A program made the position numbers and the translations under genes. Below are positions 45,509-54,055 of a stretch of 64,000 bases of DNA, in pieces. Origin of the DNA: Thermoguttaceae bacterium (GTDB taxonomy: Bacteria > Planctomycetota > Planctomycetia > Pirellulales > Thermoguttaceae); NCBI GenBank assembly GCA_029975295.1, contig JARKPK010000184.1, positions 1-64,000 of the forward strand. Direction: 5' to 3'. A model generated the notes under the pieces. It searched no databases, was not told the origin of the DNA, and worked only from the letters and a program-made list of their open reading frames with translations. Position 1 is the stretch's first letter, and each line of letters starts with the position of its first letter.

Positions 45509-47936
45509 TCCGATGGCCGGCGGCGTACAACGACGAACGCGATCCGAACGGGTGGCCGCTCTGGAATTGCCTCCCGGGCAATGGGAGCGCGCGTGGGAGA
45601 ATCTGTCGCGGCGCGATGTGCTGGGCCGCGTCGGGCTGGCCTTCCTGGCCGCCGCCCTGGTGGTCGGGCTGATCGGGGCCTGGGATCCGCCCTTCGCCTA
45701 TCATGTGGGCGACGTGCCGTCGCGCGACATTATTTCGCGGGTTTCGTTTCAACGGGCCAATCCTGAGAAAACCTTGCTGGCGCGCCACCAGGCGGCCGCG
45801 CAGGTTCCCTATTGCTACACGCAGGATCCGCGACCGATCATCGAGCTGCGCAAAGAACTGCGCAACGCCGTGGCGCAACTGACCGCCGCCGAAAGCCTGG
45901 ACAAAGCCGATCCGAAACTGCTGGAGATTTGGCGGCAATTCGAGGGAGAACCAGTCGAGGGCGGCGCGCCGCCCACCCCGGAAGACCGCGAATCTCGCTT
46001 CCGCCGCTTTCGCGAGCAGTTTGCCGGGCCGGAGAATTTGGCCCATTTGGATCGGGCCCTGGCGGTGGCCTTCGCCCCGTTCGAGCAGCGCGGGTTGCTC
46101 GATTCGCCCTCGGCCGAGTTGGGCCGCGGCAATCCCGACGAGGTGATCGTGCGCCCCCGCGGCGCGCCCGAGCCGCTGCTTCGCGTGAAGCTGGCCGAGG
46201 TGCTTTTGGGCGATAAGTCGGCCGTGCAGCAAAGCCTGCGCACGCATGTTCCGCCCGACGAAACCGCCGATCTGTTGTTCAACTGGGTCAAGCCCCGCCT
46301 CACGCCGACCCTTGACGTGGACTTGGAGCAAACGGCCGCCGCGCGGCAAAAAGCCAGCGAGGCCGTGCCCGAAGTCACCGACGTGTTCAAGGCTGGCCAG
46401 TTGTTGGTGGCGGCCCGCGATCCGAAGACCGGCCAGCCGATCCGGCTGTCGGCCGAGCAGATCGAACTGCTGCGGCTGGAAGACCAAGCGGCGCAGGTGC
46501 AGCGGACGGCGGGCGAGCAACTCGTTCGTGCGCTGACCGCCTTGGCGTTGATTTTCGTGATGTTCGTCTTGTGCGGCGTGTACATGCGCTATCGGCAGCG
46601 CGGGCCGCTCGATCGCGTGTCGCGATTGCTCACATTGATCGTTCTCGCCGCCGCCACGGTGGGCGCGGCCAAATTGCTCAGCGCCGACCCCTGGCGCGCA
46701 GAACTGATCCCGCTGCTGCTGTTCGGCATGACGATGTCGGTGGCTTACCGCCAAGAGTTGGCCCTGGTGGTCGTTACGGTCATCGCCGTCATCGTCACCT
46801 TGGCGGCCGGCCACGACTTGTACGAGTTCGCCCTGCTGATGTCGGTGACGACCGTGGGCGTGGTCAACGTGGGGCGGATTCGCACTCGGCGGAAGCTGAT
46901 TTATGTGGGCTTGGCTTGCGGCGCGCTGGCGGCCGTTCTCGATGTCGCCATCGCGTTGCTGAACAATCATCCGTTGAACGTCTTTCTGTTGACTGATGCC
47001 GCTCGCATCGGCCTGTGGGGCTTGGCCGCCGGGTTCTTGATGACCGGATTGCTGCCGTTCATCGAACAGGTGTTCGGCGTGCTGACCGACTTGAGCTTGC
47101 TCGAACTGGGCGACGTTTCCCATCCGCTGCTGCAAGAGCTGGTTCGCCGAGCGCCGAGCACCTACAACCATTCGCTCACCGTCGGCTCGATTGCCGAGGC
47201 GGCAGCCGAAGCGATCGGCGCGCGCGGGCTATTCGTTCGCGTGGGAGCGTATTTTCACGACATCGGTAAAATGCTCAAGCCCGGCTACTTCGTCGAGAAC
47301 CAGGGCGCCGAGGGCAGCCGCCACGAAGGGCTCGTGCCCGCCATGAGCACGCTGGTGATCATTGCGCATATCAAAGACGGCTCGGACTTGGCCCGCCAAT
47401 ACCGGTTGCCGCAGCCGATCATCGACCTGATCGTCCAGCACCACGGCACGACGCTGGTCGAGTATTTTTACGATCGCGCGCACGAGCGGAGCCAAACCGA
47501 TCCCAACGGCGACGAGCCCGACGAAAACCTCTTCCGCTATCCCGGCCCGAAGCCGCAAACGAAAGAGGCCGCCGTGCTGATGTTGACCGACGCCGTGGAA
47601 AGCGCCAGCCGCACGCTGATCGATCCGGCCCCGGCGCGGATTGAAAGCCTGGTGCGATCGATCGCTGAACGACGGTTGCACGACGGGCAGTTCGACGAGA
47701 GCGGCCTGACGCTCCGCGAGCTGCGCACGATCGAAAAAAGCCTGGTGATGTCGCTGATTTCCATCTACCACGGACGAATCAAGTATCCCGAACCGCGTGG
47801 AGAGGCTCGCGGCGAGTCGCGCGGCGAGCCGGCTTCGCAACGGGCGGCGGGTGCGGCGGCGGAAGACCAGCACCAAAGCGACGTTGCGGCCGCGCCGGTC
47901 ACCGCGCCCGCCGCCGCGCCCGCCGCGCGAAATTGA
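45501..47936 (+). CDS. PgpH/YqfF-type 7TM receptor with HD hydrolase domain
   Basis: The 811-residue membrane protein has one N-terminal helix (about 45-65), an extracellular region (about 75-350) of the 7TMR-HDED type, then seven helices (about 360-560). A cytosolic HD domain follows with HDIGKM (near 590), HHGTT (near 655) and a late Asp. The family member PgpH hydrolyses cyclic di-AMP, but the ligand here is unproven. The C-terminal 50 residues are Ala/Gly/Arg-rich. ATG 45501 overlaps the phoH stop; ATG 45513 is an alternative. Occurrence between phoH and ybeY is a widespread bacterial arrangement. Confidence 0.9.
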   Translation: MGNPMAGGVQRRTRSERVAALELPPGQWERAWENLSRRDVLGRVGLAFLAAALVVGLIGAWDPPFAYHVGDVPSRDIISRVSFQRANPEKTLLARHQAAAQVPYCYTQDPRPIIELRKELRNAVAQLTAAESLDKADPKLLEIWRQFEGEPVEGGAPPTPEDRESRFRRFREQFAGPENLAHLDRALAVAFAPFEQRGLLDSPSAELGRGNPDEVIVRPRGAPEPLLRVKLAEVLLGDKSAVQQSLRTHVPPDETADLLFNWVKPRLTPTLDVDLEQTAAARQKASEAVPEVTDVFKAGQLLVAARDPKTGQPIRLSAEQIELLRLEDQAAQVQRTAGEQLVRALTALALIFVMFVLCGVYMRYRQRGPLDRVSRLLTLIVLAAATVGAAKLLSADPWRAELIPLLLFGMTMSVAYRQELALVVVTVIAVIVTLAAGHDLYEFALLMSVTTVGVVNVGRIRTRRKLIYVGLACGALAAVLDVAIALLNNHPLNVFLLTDAARIGLWGLAAGFLMTGLLPFIEQVFGVLTDLSLLELGDVSHPLLQELVRRAPSTYNHSLTVGSIAEAAAEAIGARGLFVRVGAYFHDIGKMLKPGYFVENQGAEGSRHEGLVPAMSTLVIIAHIKDGSDLARQYRLPQPIIDLIVQHHGTTLVEYFYDRAHERSQTDPNGDEPDENLFRYPGPKPQTKEAAVLMLTDAVESASRTLIDPAPARIESLVRSIAERRLHDGQFDESGLTLRELRTIEKSLVMSLISIYHGRIKYPEPRGEARGESRGEPASQRAAGAAAEDQHQSDVAAAPVTAPAAAPAARN

Positions 47937-47968
47937 TTCCATCAGAGGCGATCGACGGACTCCCATTC

Positions 47969-48541
47969 ATGGCCATTCGAGCGAGCCGCGCCCCTCGGCG
48001 CCCGCCTGCCCCCGCCGCATCACCCTCGAAACCGATGGTGACGATCGTCAATCGGCAGCGCGCCGTGCCGGTTCCGCGTCTTGCGGTCGATCGCGGCGTG
48101 CGGTTGGCGCTCAGTCGCGGCGGCGTATCGCGCGGCGGCGTGAGTGTGGCGATCGTTGACGACGCGGAAATCGCCCGCGTCCACGGCCAATTCCTCAACG
48201 ACCCGACGCCGACGGATTGCATCAGTTTCGTATTCGAATCGGGCGACGGATCGATCGACGGTGAAATCGTCGTCAGCGGCGAAACCGCGGCTGCCGCGGC
48301 CCGCCGTTTCAGCTGGACGGCCACCGACGAATTGCTGCTCTACGTCGTGCATGCCGCGCTGCATCTGGCCGGCTTCGACGATCAATCGCCCGCCCAGCGC
48401 CGCGCCATGCGACGGCAAGAACGCTTGGTGCTGGCCGAGCTTGGCGTTCGTCCGGCCGACGCTCAGCGCCGCGCGGCGCAGAAGCGTGCGGCGCACAACC
48501 GATCGGCGCGAAACCGCGCCGGTTCAAAGCGGCCGCCTTGA
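47969..48541 (+). CDS. ybeY: Endoribonuclease YbeY
   Basis: YbeY is a metal-dependent single-strand endoribonuclease needed for 16S rRNA 3'-end maturation and ribosome quality control. The protein (190 residues from this start) has the core VAIVDDAEIARVHGQFLNDPTPTDCISFVFES in parts and the metal motif HAALHLAGFDD, in which the usual third histidine (HxxxHxxxxxH) is aspartate. Both ends carry Pro/Ala- or Arg/Ala-rich extensions. The start is uncertain: TTG 47933 overlaps the pgpH stop, ATG 47969 is used here, and ATG 48035 is next to the conserved core. Confidence 0.85.
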   Translation: MAIRASRAPRRPPAPAASPSKPMVTIVNRQRAVPVPRLAVDRGVRLALSRGGVSRGGVSVAIVDDAEIARVHGQFLNDPTPTDCISFVFESGDGSIDGEIVVSGETAAAAARRFSWTATDELLLYVVHAALHLAGFDDQSPAQRRAMRRQERLVLAELGVRPADAQRRAAQKRAAHNRSARNRAGSKRPP

Positions 48542-48660
48542 GAACCGAACGGCCCGCCTCTTCCGACCAAGCGATAGAACGGCGATCGCCCGCGCGGATG
48601 CCCCGGACCGTCGCCGTGCAGCGTGCGTTGAACCGCGGTGATTTGCGGCCGCAAGCCCAA

Positions 48661-50151
48661 TCAGCCCGCGCCGACGCCGCGGTCGAAGGCGTCTTGATCG
48701 CGCTGGTAGAGGGCGAAAACCGACTCGAACACCCCACTGGGGATGCGCCACTGCGGTTCTTCATCGGAGTGGGCGTTGCAGTGCGCGGTCAGCACGCGAA
48801 ACATGAACTTGAACAGATTTCGCGGCACACGCAATTGTTCGAAGGCCGAGATCAATCGCTGCCGATCTACGGGCGGCTCGAACCAGTCGAGCAGATGCGG
48901 ATCGGACCCGGGCGCGGCGCAGGCCTTCAGTCGGGCGACGGCCAAGTCGTAAAGCGCTTGTCCGGTCCACGGCAAACCGCGAAGCATGTTCTGCTTGTCG
49001 AGTCGGGCGCGCTGGCGGAACTCCTGATCCTCGCGGTCGATCAGACGCTCCAATTCGATCGGCAGCAGGATCTTCAGCCCGAGTCCTTGGTGTTTGAGCA
49101 ATTTGTTGTCGAGCAACGGCCAAACGAACGCCCGCATCAGGTCGGTGGCGCCGTTGATCAAGTAGGGCTCGTCGACGCGATCGACCACGACGACGACGCC
49201 GGCGACATCCATCGCCCGAAGCACGCCCTGCAACTTGGCCAGCAGTTCGTAGCGGTCGTCGGTTCGGGGCTGGGTGGGCAGCGGGCGGCCGACCGTGTTC
49301 CGCCGCCCGAGCCGATTGAGCATGCGCCGCAGCATTCCGACCGGCTGCTTCAAACAGCGCGTGTTGCCGGCGATGCGCCATGCCTGATAGGCGCCGCGGG
49401 CGAAGTTCCACAGGCGGGGCAGCCAGCCGGCAGCGGCCGCCGCGTAGGGCCAAGGAGTCAACAGCAACGACCACCATCCGCCCAGCGCCACGGCCGCCAG
49501 AACCGCCGCCGAAACGCCGGCGCCCACGGCCCAGTCCCAATACGATTCCCATAGCTTCAGCCCCAAAGCGATGCGAAGCCGGTTGAAGCGATCGTCGCGG
49601 TTTTCGGCAGTGGATTGATCGTAGCAAGCCGCCAGCAAAAGGAAGTCGCGTTTCTCCGACGGCGAGAGGCGATCGAGCGGCAGCGGCTCGTCGCGCGAGG
49701 CGGGATGCCTCGCCTGCGTCACTCGAAGCGCCCGATCGACCAATTGAGTAACCGCCAGCGAGAGCATGGCATCCATGTGATCCCAAAGCCGCCATTGGGC
49801 CAAGGTGCGGTCGATGCGCCGGTTGAGCCAGCCCATCTGCTCGCGAAAGCGATCGAGGAACGGGTTGAAATCGTCGTAGGGAACCAGCAACACCTGCGTG
49901 TGCGGGTTGTCGGCGTTGTGATCGGTCAGTTGCCGGGCGATTTGCAGGCGGAGCGCCGTTTTGCCCGAACCTTTCTCGCCGAAAACCACGGCGGTGGAGG
50001 GTTCGCGGGGATCGCCGTAGATCTTGTCCCAGGCCGGATGACGCACACTGGTCAAACAACCGGTTTTGAAGACCAAGTCGGTTTGCGCGTCTTCGTCGGC
50101 GAAGGGATTAGCCGCCAGTCCGTGCTGTTGGAGAAACTGCTGGATCTTCAT
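48661..50151 (-). CDS. KAP-like membrane P-loop NTPase
   Basis: The 496-residue protein has a Walker A motif GEKGSGKT (58-65) and a Walker B-like VVVVVDRVDE (about 319-328). Between them, around 205-248, are two hydrophobic membrane segments (WAVGAGVSAAVLAAVALGGWW and LLLTPWPYAAAAAGWL). Membrane helices inserted inside the P-loop domain are the hallmark of KAP NTPases. A C-terminal helical region with ELERLIDREDQEFRQRARLDKQNM (two segments) follows. KAP proteins act at the inner membrane and some are plasmid- or defence-linked; no effector is adjacent here. Assignment rests on architecture. Confidence 0.7.
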   Translation of the reverse strand: MKIQQFLQQHGLAANPFADEDAQTDLVFKTGCLTSVRHPAWDKIYGDPREPSTAVVFGEKGSGKTALRLQIARQLTDHNADNPHTQVLLVPYDDFNPFLDRFREQMGWLNRRIDRTLAQWRLWDHMDAMLSLAVTQLVDRALRVTQARHPASRDEPLPLDRLSPSEKRDFLLLAACYDQSTAENRDDRFNRLRIALGLKLWESYWDWAVGAGVSAAVLAAVALGGWWSLLLTPWPYAAAAAGWLPRLWNFARGAYQAWRIAGNTRCLKQPVGMLRRMLNRLGRRNTVGRPLPTQPRTDDRYELLAKLQGVLRAMDVAGVVVVVDRVDEPYLINGATDLMRAFVWPLLDNKLLKHQGLGLKILLPIELERLIDREDQEFRQRARLDKQNMLRGLPWTGQALYDLAVARLKACAAPGSDPHLLDWFEPPVDRQRLISAFEQLRVPRNLFKFMFRVLTAHCNAHSDEEPQWRIPSGVFESVFALYQRDQDAFDRGVGAG

Positions 50152-50378
50152 GGGTCCGCCGATGATGGTAAGGTGTCGCCGAGGCCGCTGCGGGCCGAAT
50201 GATCAGCAATCAACTTCCCCGCGACCGCGGCCGTTGCCCGAGGAAGCGCTGTGGGCCGACGTGCGATCGTCCTTCGCCGGGTCGAGGCGCCGCGTCCGCC
50301 ATCGGCCGACGCGATTGAAACTCTTGCCGCCGCCGTGCGCCTGGGAGCGATGCGCCGTCGCCGAGCACGTCTCTCCCG

Positions 50379-51776
50379 TCAGCCGCCCGAGGGCGCGGCC
50401 GGCGGCGCAGGCGCCGAGCCGTCGGTTGCCGGCGGAGTCGGCGGTACGGCAGGGGGCGCCGGTGTGGGCGGCCCACTCGGCGGCGCTGCCCCGCCCGGCG
50501 TCGTTGGCCCGGCTGGTGTTGCTGCCGGCGGGCGAGCGCCTCCACCCGGGGCAGCGGCCGGCGGGCGATTCGTTCCGCTTGGGGCCGCTGCCGGTGGTTT
50601 CGGACTATCGCTCGGCCCAGGCTGGCCGCCGTCCTTCGTGAGCACCACGTAGAAAACGACCCCCAGCACGATGACCGCAACGGCCAACACTACAACCAGA
50701 GCAAGCTGAAGCGTGCTGTTCGAGCGACGGGGCAAAACCACCTTCGTGCCCGAGGCCAAGGCCCCTCGGCTCGTCTCGACTCCCAGCGCAGCGAAGGGAC
50801 TGAGTTGCGCCGCCGGGTTGAGTTGCGGGAAGACCTCCGCAGCCGTCCTCCAATCGCGCCAGCCTTCGCGCCAAACGAGTGAATCGCCGGCGATCCGATT
50901 CTCGGCCAACCATTGACGCATGGCGTCGGGACCGGCCGGTCCATACTGCCCGCCCGCTGCCGGACGAACATACCAGACCGCGGCGCCGGCTTCGATCAAA
51001 GGATCCGTCACGGCCGCCGCCGGAAGGGTTGCCGCCGGCGACATTGCGGCCGAAGCCAGCCCCCCCGCTGCCGCTCCCGCTGGAGCCGCCGCACCGCCCA
51101 CGGCAGCCATCGGCGCAGCAGTCCCGGCCACCGGGCCAGCGCCCATCGGATTCAACCCCGCTGCGGCATAAGAAGCGTAAGGATCGACGGCCGGCGAGCC
51201 GGCAGCACCGATCGGCGTTGTGCCGACGCCGGCGATTGCGGCCGGATCGGTTGCCACTGACGACGGATGGATCGGCGATGGCGACGCGGCAACGGCTGAA
51301 GGATTCACGTTGGCATGCGCGGCCACATCGGCGTGAGCTGCGCCGCCGGAATAAAGAGAACCTCCCATCGGCCCCATAGGCGCCGAGGCATATCCCCCGG
51401 CCGCAGGCGAAGCGGCCCCGGGCAACGTCGGGGCCGTGGCGGGCGTTCCGCTTGCGGGCCACGCAGGCGCCGCCTGATAGCCCGGCGCCGCTGGTATTGT
51501 GGGATCTTTTGCCGGCGAAACCCCGCCGGGTGCGCCCGGAACACCGGGAACCGCCATCGGCGCGCCGGGAAGGGGGATGCCCGAGGGGCCTTGGCCCGCC
51601 AGGGCCGCCTCTCCCATGGCTGCGGCCGCCTGCATTTCTTCGCGCGTGCTCGGACGGGTGCTTTGCAAGGGAATCTGGATTTTTGCTCCGCAGTAGGGAC
51701 AGATGCCGCGTCGGCCCGCCTGAAACTCCTTCACATTGAGTTTGTGCCCATTGGGGCAGTAGAAGCGGATTCCCAT
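50379..51776 (-). CDS. Zinc-ribbon / GYF_2-domain membrane protein
   Basis: The 465-residue protein begins with a zinc ribbon (Cys7, His11, Cys26, Cys29). A Pro/Ala/Gly-rich region (about 35-265) follows. Next is a GYF_2-like domain (about 268-322: VWYVRPAAGGQYGPAG...MRQWLAENRIAGDSLVWREGW), then one membrane helix (about 353-376) and a final Pro/Gly-rich tail. GYF_2 modules bind proline-rich peptides and are common in membrane proteins of planctomycetes. GGAG lies about 10 bases before the ATG. The layout echoes the gene at 10659-12872. Confidence 0.75.
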   Translation of the reverse strand: MGIRFYCPNGHKLNVKEFQAGRRGICPYCGAKIQIPLQSTRPSTREEMQAAAAMGEAALAGQGPSGIPLPGAPMAVPGVPGAPGGVSPAKDPTIPAAPGYQAAPAWPASGTPATAPTLPGAASPAAGGYASAPMGPMGGSLYSGGAAHADVAAHANVNPSAVAASPSPIHPSSVATDPAAIAGVGTTPIGAAGSPAVDPYASYAAAGLNPMGAGPVAGTAAPMAAVGGAAAPAGAAAGGLASAAMSPAATLPAAAVTDPLIEAGAAVWYVRPAAGGQYGPAGPDAMRQWLAENRIAGDSLVWREGWRDWRTAAEVFPQLNPAAQLSPFAALGVETSRGALASGTKVVLPRRSNSTLQLALVVVLAVAVIVLGVVFYVVLTKDGGQPGPSDSPKPPAAAPSGTNRPPAAAPGGGARPPAATPAGPTTPGGAAPPSGPPTPAPPAVPPTPPATDGSAPAPPAAPSGG

Positions 51777-51958
51777 GTCCTACGACTCCGTGCCGGTCGT
51801 CGCACTGAATAGAAACAACACCCAGAAAGCCGCAACGGACGCCCAGCGACGGCGAGGGCGCGGGCATTTCGTCTGCGTCGCTTCCGGTCGTTTGTGGTTT
51901 TGCTCGGGAGGTCCGGCCGTCGTGCGGAAATCGCAACGCCCTTGGCCACCATAGGTTT

Positions 51959-51988
51959 ATTATAGCTTCAGGCCAAAGCGACTGGAAA
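51959..51988 (-). promoter_or_regulatory. Candidate promoter of the zinc-ribbon/GYF_2 gene
   Basis: On the minus strand TTTCCA (51988-51983), an 18-base spacer and a perfect TATAAT (51964-51959) form a sigma-70-like promoter, leaving a leader of about 175 bases. Prediction by eye. Confidence 0.45.
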
Positions 51989-52069
51989 GCGAAAGCTGAG
52001 GAGATTCGGCGCTGTCAACCGCCACTGTCCGCCCGAAAACCCACCGATCGCGGCCTTATTGGTTCCCGC

Positions 52070-52140
52070 GGCAAACAACCCCACCGCCTCCATCCATCGG
52101 TTCCCACCGCCCGCTTCCACCACTGGGGCAAACAACCCCA
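52070..52140. repeat. Direct repeat GGCAAACAACCCCA
   Basis: Two identical 14-bp copies lie at 52070-52083 and 52127-52140, 57 bases apart, each associated with a nearby GGTTCCC word. The second copy also forms a short stem (TGGGG...CCCCA). Function unknown. Confidence 0.5.
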
Positions 52141-52732
52141 TTTGGGCCCGCCGCACCAACGAGCCGGCTTATTTAGGGCCTTTAGGCAGATTGAGCAGGG
52201 ACGATGGAATAGATCAGCAGGGCGCAGCCCGACTGCTCGTTGCTCGGGCGGATCGCAAGCGCGCCGCGATGAATACTGGCCATTTGATGCCCAGAATGCC
52301 AACCCAACGGGGGCGAGCAACCACCCGGCCGTCTTCTGCCGAGAAGAGGCGAAGAGTCGATCCTCTGACAATCGCACCGTCGCTCTGCCGAACAATCGGG
52401 CATGCAAGGCAAGCGGTTTGGCTGAAAGAACCGGCGTTGCGTCGTTTTGCCGAAAATCTCTACAATCGTCGCTAAACAGAGATGCACTCTGTGGAGGAAA
52501 GCGGAAGCCGACGCAACGAAGCGGGCGAATGCGCGTTTCGCACGATCGAGCTGCCTTTCTTTTCCGAGGTTTGATTAGGTTCGCTCGATATCTCGGCCGT
52601 TTGCATTTGTTCTGCGCCTTCGAACCGAGCTATTGAGCGCGCAGGGGCCGGCGATTGCGCGACTCTTCATCGTTCAAGGCGACGGAGAGGCAGCCGATTC
52701 GTTTCGATGATCTCGCTGAGGATGTTCGTGCG

Positions 52733-54043
52733 GTGAACGTGCTTCTGGTCCGGCTCAGCGCCATCGGCGACGTGGTTCACACCGCGCCGCTGGCCTGCGC
52801 GCTGAAAGACCACTTGCCCGATGTCCAAATTACCTGGGTGGCCGAACGGCCCGGGGGCGAATTGCTCGTCGGGCATCGGGCCATCGACGAGCTGATCTTG
52901 CTGCCGCGGCGATTCCTTCGCTCGCCGGGCGAAATGCTTCGGCTTGTGCGCCGCTTGCGGCAGATCGGCCCGCAGGTGGCGATCGACGCCCAGGGATTGA
53001 CCAAAAGCGCACTGGTATGCCGGCTGAGCGGCGCGAAGCGGCGCATCGGTTTCGGCCGACCCTGGGGCCGCGAGATCAGCCGCTGGCTGAACAACCAGTG
53101 TGTGGACACGCATTCGGTGCATGCCGTGTTGCGGAACCTGGAACTGCTCCGGCCGTTGGGCATCGAGTCGCCCCAGGTCCGCTTCGACCTGCCGGAGCTG
53201 CCCGCCGAGACGGCCTTCGCCGAAGAACTGATCGCGCAGCTCGGGCTTTCGCCCCAAGTGATGAGCGACCTGCCGTGTGCCACTGCCGGCTTGTCCGGCA
53301 GTGCAAACTGTTTGGGTGCGACTGCGGGCTCGTCCAAAAGTGCGGACCACTTGGGTGCCACGGCCGGCTTGTCCGGCAGTGCGAGCCGGGCAGTGAGCAC
53401 TGCCACCGTCTCCTGCGGCAGTTCAGCCCGCAACGATCGGAATGCCGGAAACTCAATCGAATCAACCGGCGATGAGGCCCTTCACGCTTCGTCGAGCGAT
53501 TCGCGCGGCCGACCTTTCAGCCCGACCCGAACAAAGGGCGATTATGCCATGATCACCGCCGGGGCCGGCTGGGAATCGAAGCGTTGGCCGGCCGAACGCT
53601 TTGCCGCGGTGGCCCGCCACTTGGCCTTGCACCATGGCGTGCGCGTGCTGCTGATTTGGGGCAACGAGGCCGAGCGGGCGTTGGCCGAGCGTGTGGCTCG
53701 CTCGTCGGGCGTAGTCGAAGTGCAGCCCGCCCCAAGGCTCACTCTGCCGCAACTGGCGGCCGTGGCGCGCCGTGCGCAACTGTTTGTCGGAGGCGACACC
53801 GGCCCGCTGCACATCGCCGCGGCCGTCGATACCCCCTGCGTCGGGCTTTATGGCCCATGGCCTGCGGCCGGGCACGGCCCGTTCGGTCCGAAGCACATCG
53901 CCGTGCAAGTGGAATACCTCGAAGGCTCGACCCGCCAGCGCCGCCGAGCGTCGCGCCGCTACATCGAGTCGATCACGGTCGAGGCGGTTTGCGACGCCTG
54001 CGACCGCATCCTTCAACCCAACACTGTTAGCCGTAGCCGATAG
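52733..54043 (+). CDS. Glycosyltransferase family 9 (heptosyltransferase-like)
   Basis: The 436-residue protein has the GT-B fold of ADP-heptose transferases. The N-terminal domain has VLLVRLSAIGDVVHTAPL and AIDAQGLTKSALVCRLSGAKRRIGF in parts; the C-terminal domain has GAGWESKRWPAERFAAVA and the nucleotide-sugar motif FVGGDTGPLHIAAAVDTPCVGLYGP in parts. GTG 52733 is the start, with GAGG 11 bases upstream. Between the two domains, about 90 residues of Ser/Ala-rich sequence contain three 13-residue repeats encoded by palindromic 39-bp DNA units. Such enzymes build lipopolysaccharide inner core. A radical SAM gene follows after 12 bases. Confidence 0.9.
   Translation: MNVLLVRLSAIGDVVHTAPLACALKDHLPDVQITWVAERPGGELLVGHRAIDELILLPRRFLRSPGEMLRLVRRLRQIGPQVAIDAQGLTKSALVCRLSGAKRRIGFGRPWGREISRWLNNQCVDTHSVHAVLRNLELLRPLGIESPQVRFDLPELPAETAFAEELIAQLGLSPQVMSDLPCATAGLSGSANCLGATAGSSKSADHLGATAGLSGSASRAVSTATVSCGSSARNDRNAGNSIESTGDEALHASSSDSRGRPFSPTRTKGDYAMITAGAGWESKRWPAERFAAVARHLALHHGVRVLLIWGNEAERALAERVARSSGVVEVQPAPRLTLPQLAAVARRAQLFVGGDTGPLHIAAAVDTPCVGLYGPWPAAGHGPFGPKHIAVQVEYLEGSTRQRRRASRRYIESITVEAVCDACDRILQPNTVSRSR
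53277..53393 (+). repeat. Three tandem 39-bp palindromic repeat units inside the GT9 gene
   Basis: Units begin at 53277, 53316 and 53355, exactly 39 bases (13 codons) apart. Unit 1 forms a perfect hairpin: CACTGCCGG (53281-53289), 5-base loop, CCGGCAGTG (53295-53303). Unit 3 is nearly identical, unit 2 is decayed, and a further degenerate copy may lie at 53395-53430. Each unit encodes a variant of ATAGLSGSANCLG, so the reading frame is kept. Confidence 0.75.
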
Positions 54044-54055
54044 GAATCGCCGATC

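Larger units (their letters stand above)
51777..52732. other. 956-bp divergent intergenic region
   Basis: No gene is supported between the zinc-ribbon/GYF_2 gene and the GT9 gene. It holds the promoter candidate at 51959-51988 and a 14-bp direct repeat (52070-52083 and 52127-52140). The rest has no recognised element. Confidence 0.45.

Noticed and set aside
45441-47171. 576-codon open frame on the minus strand
   Set aside because: It is antisense to the 7TM-HD gene, which has clear motifs; composition is His/Gln/Arg-rich as for a shadow.
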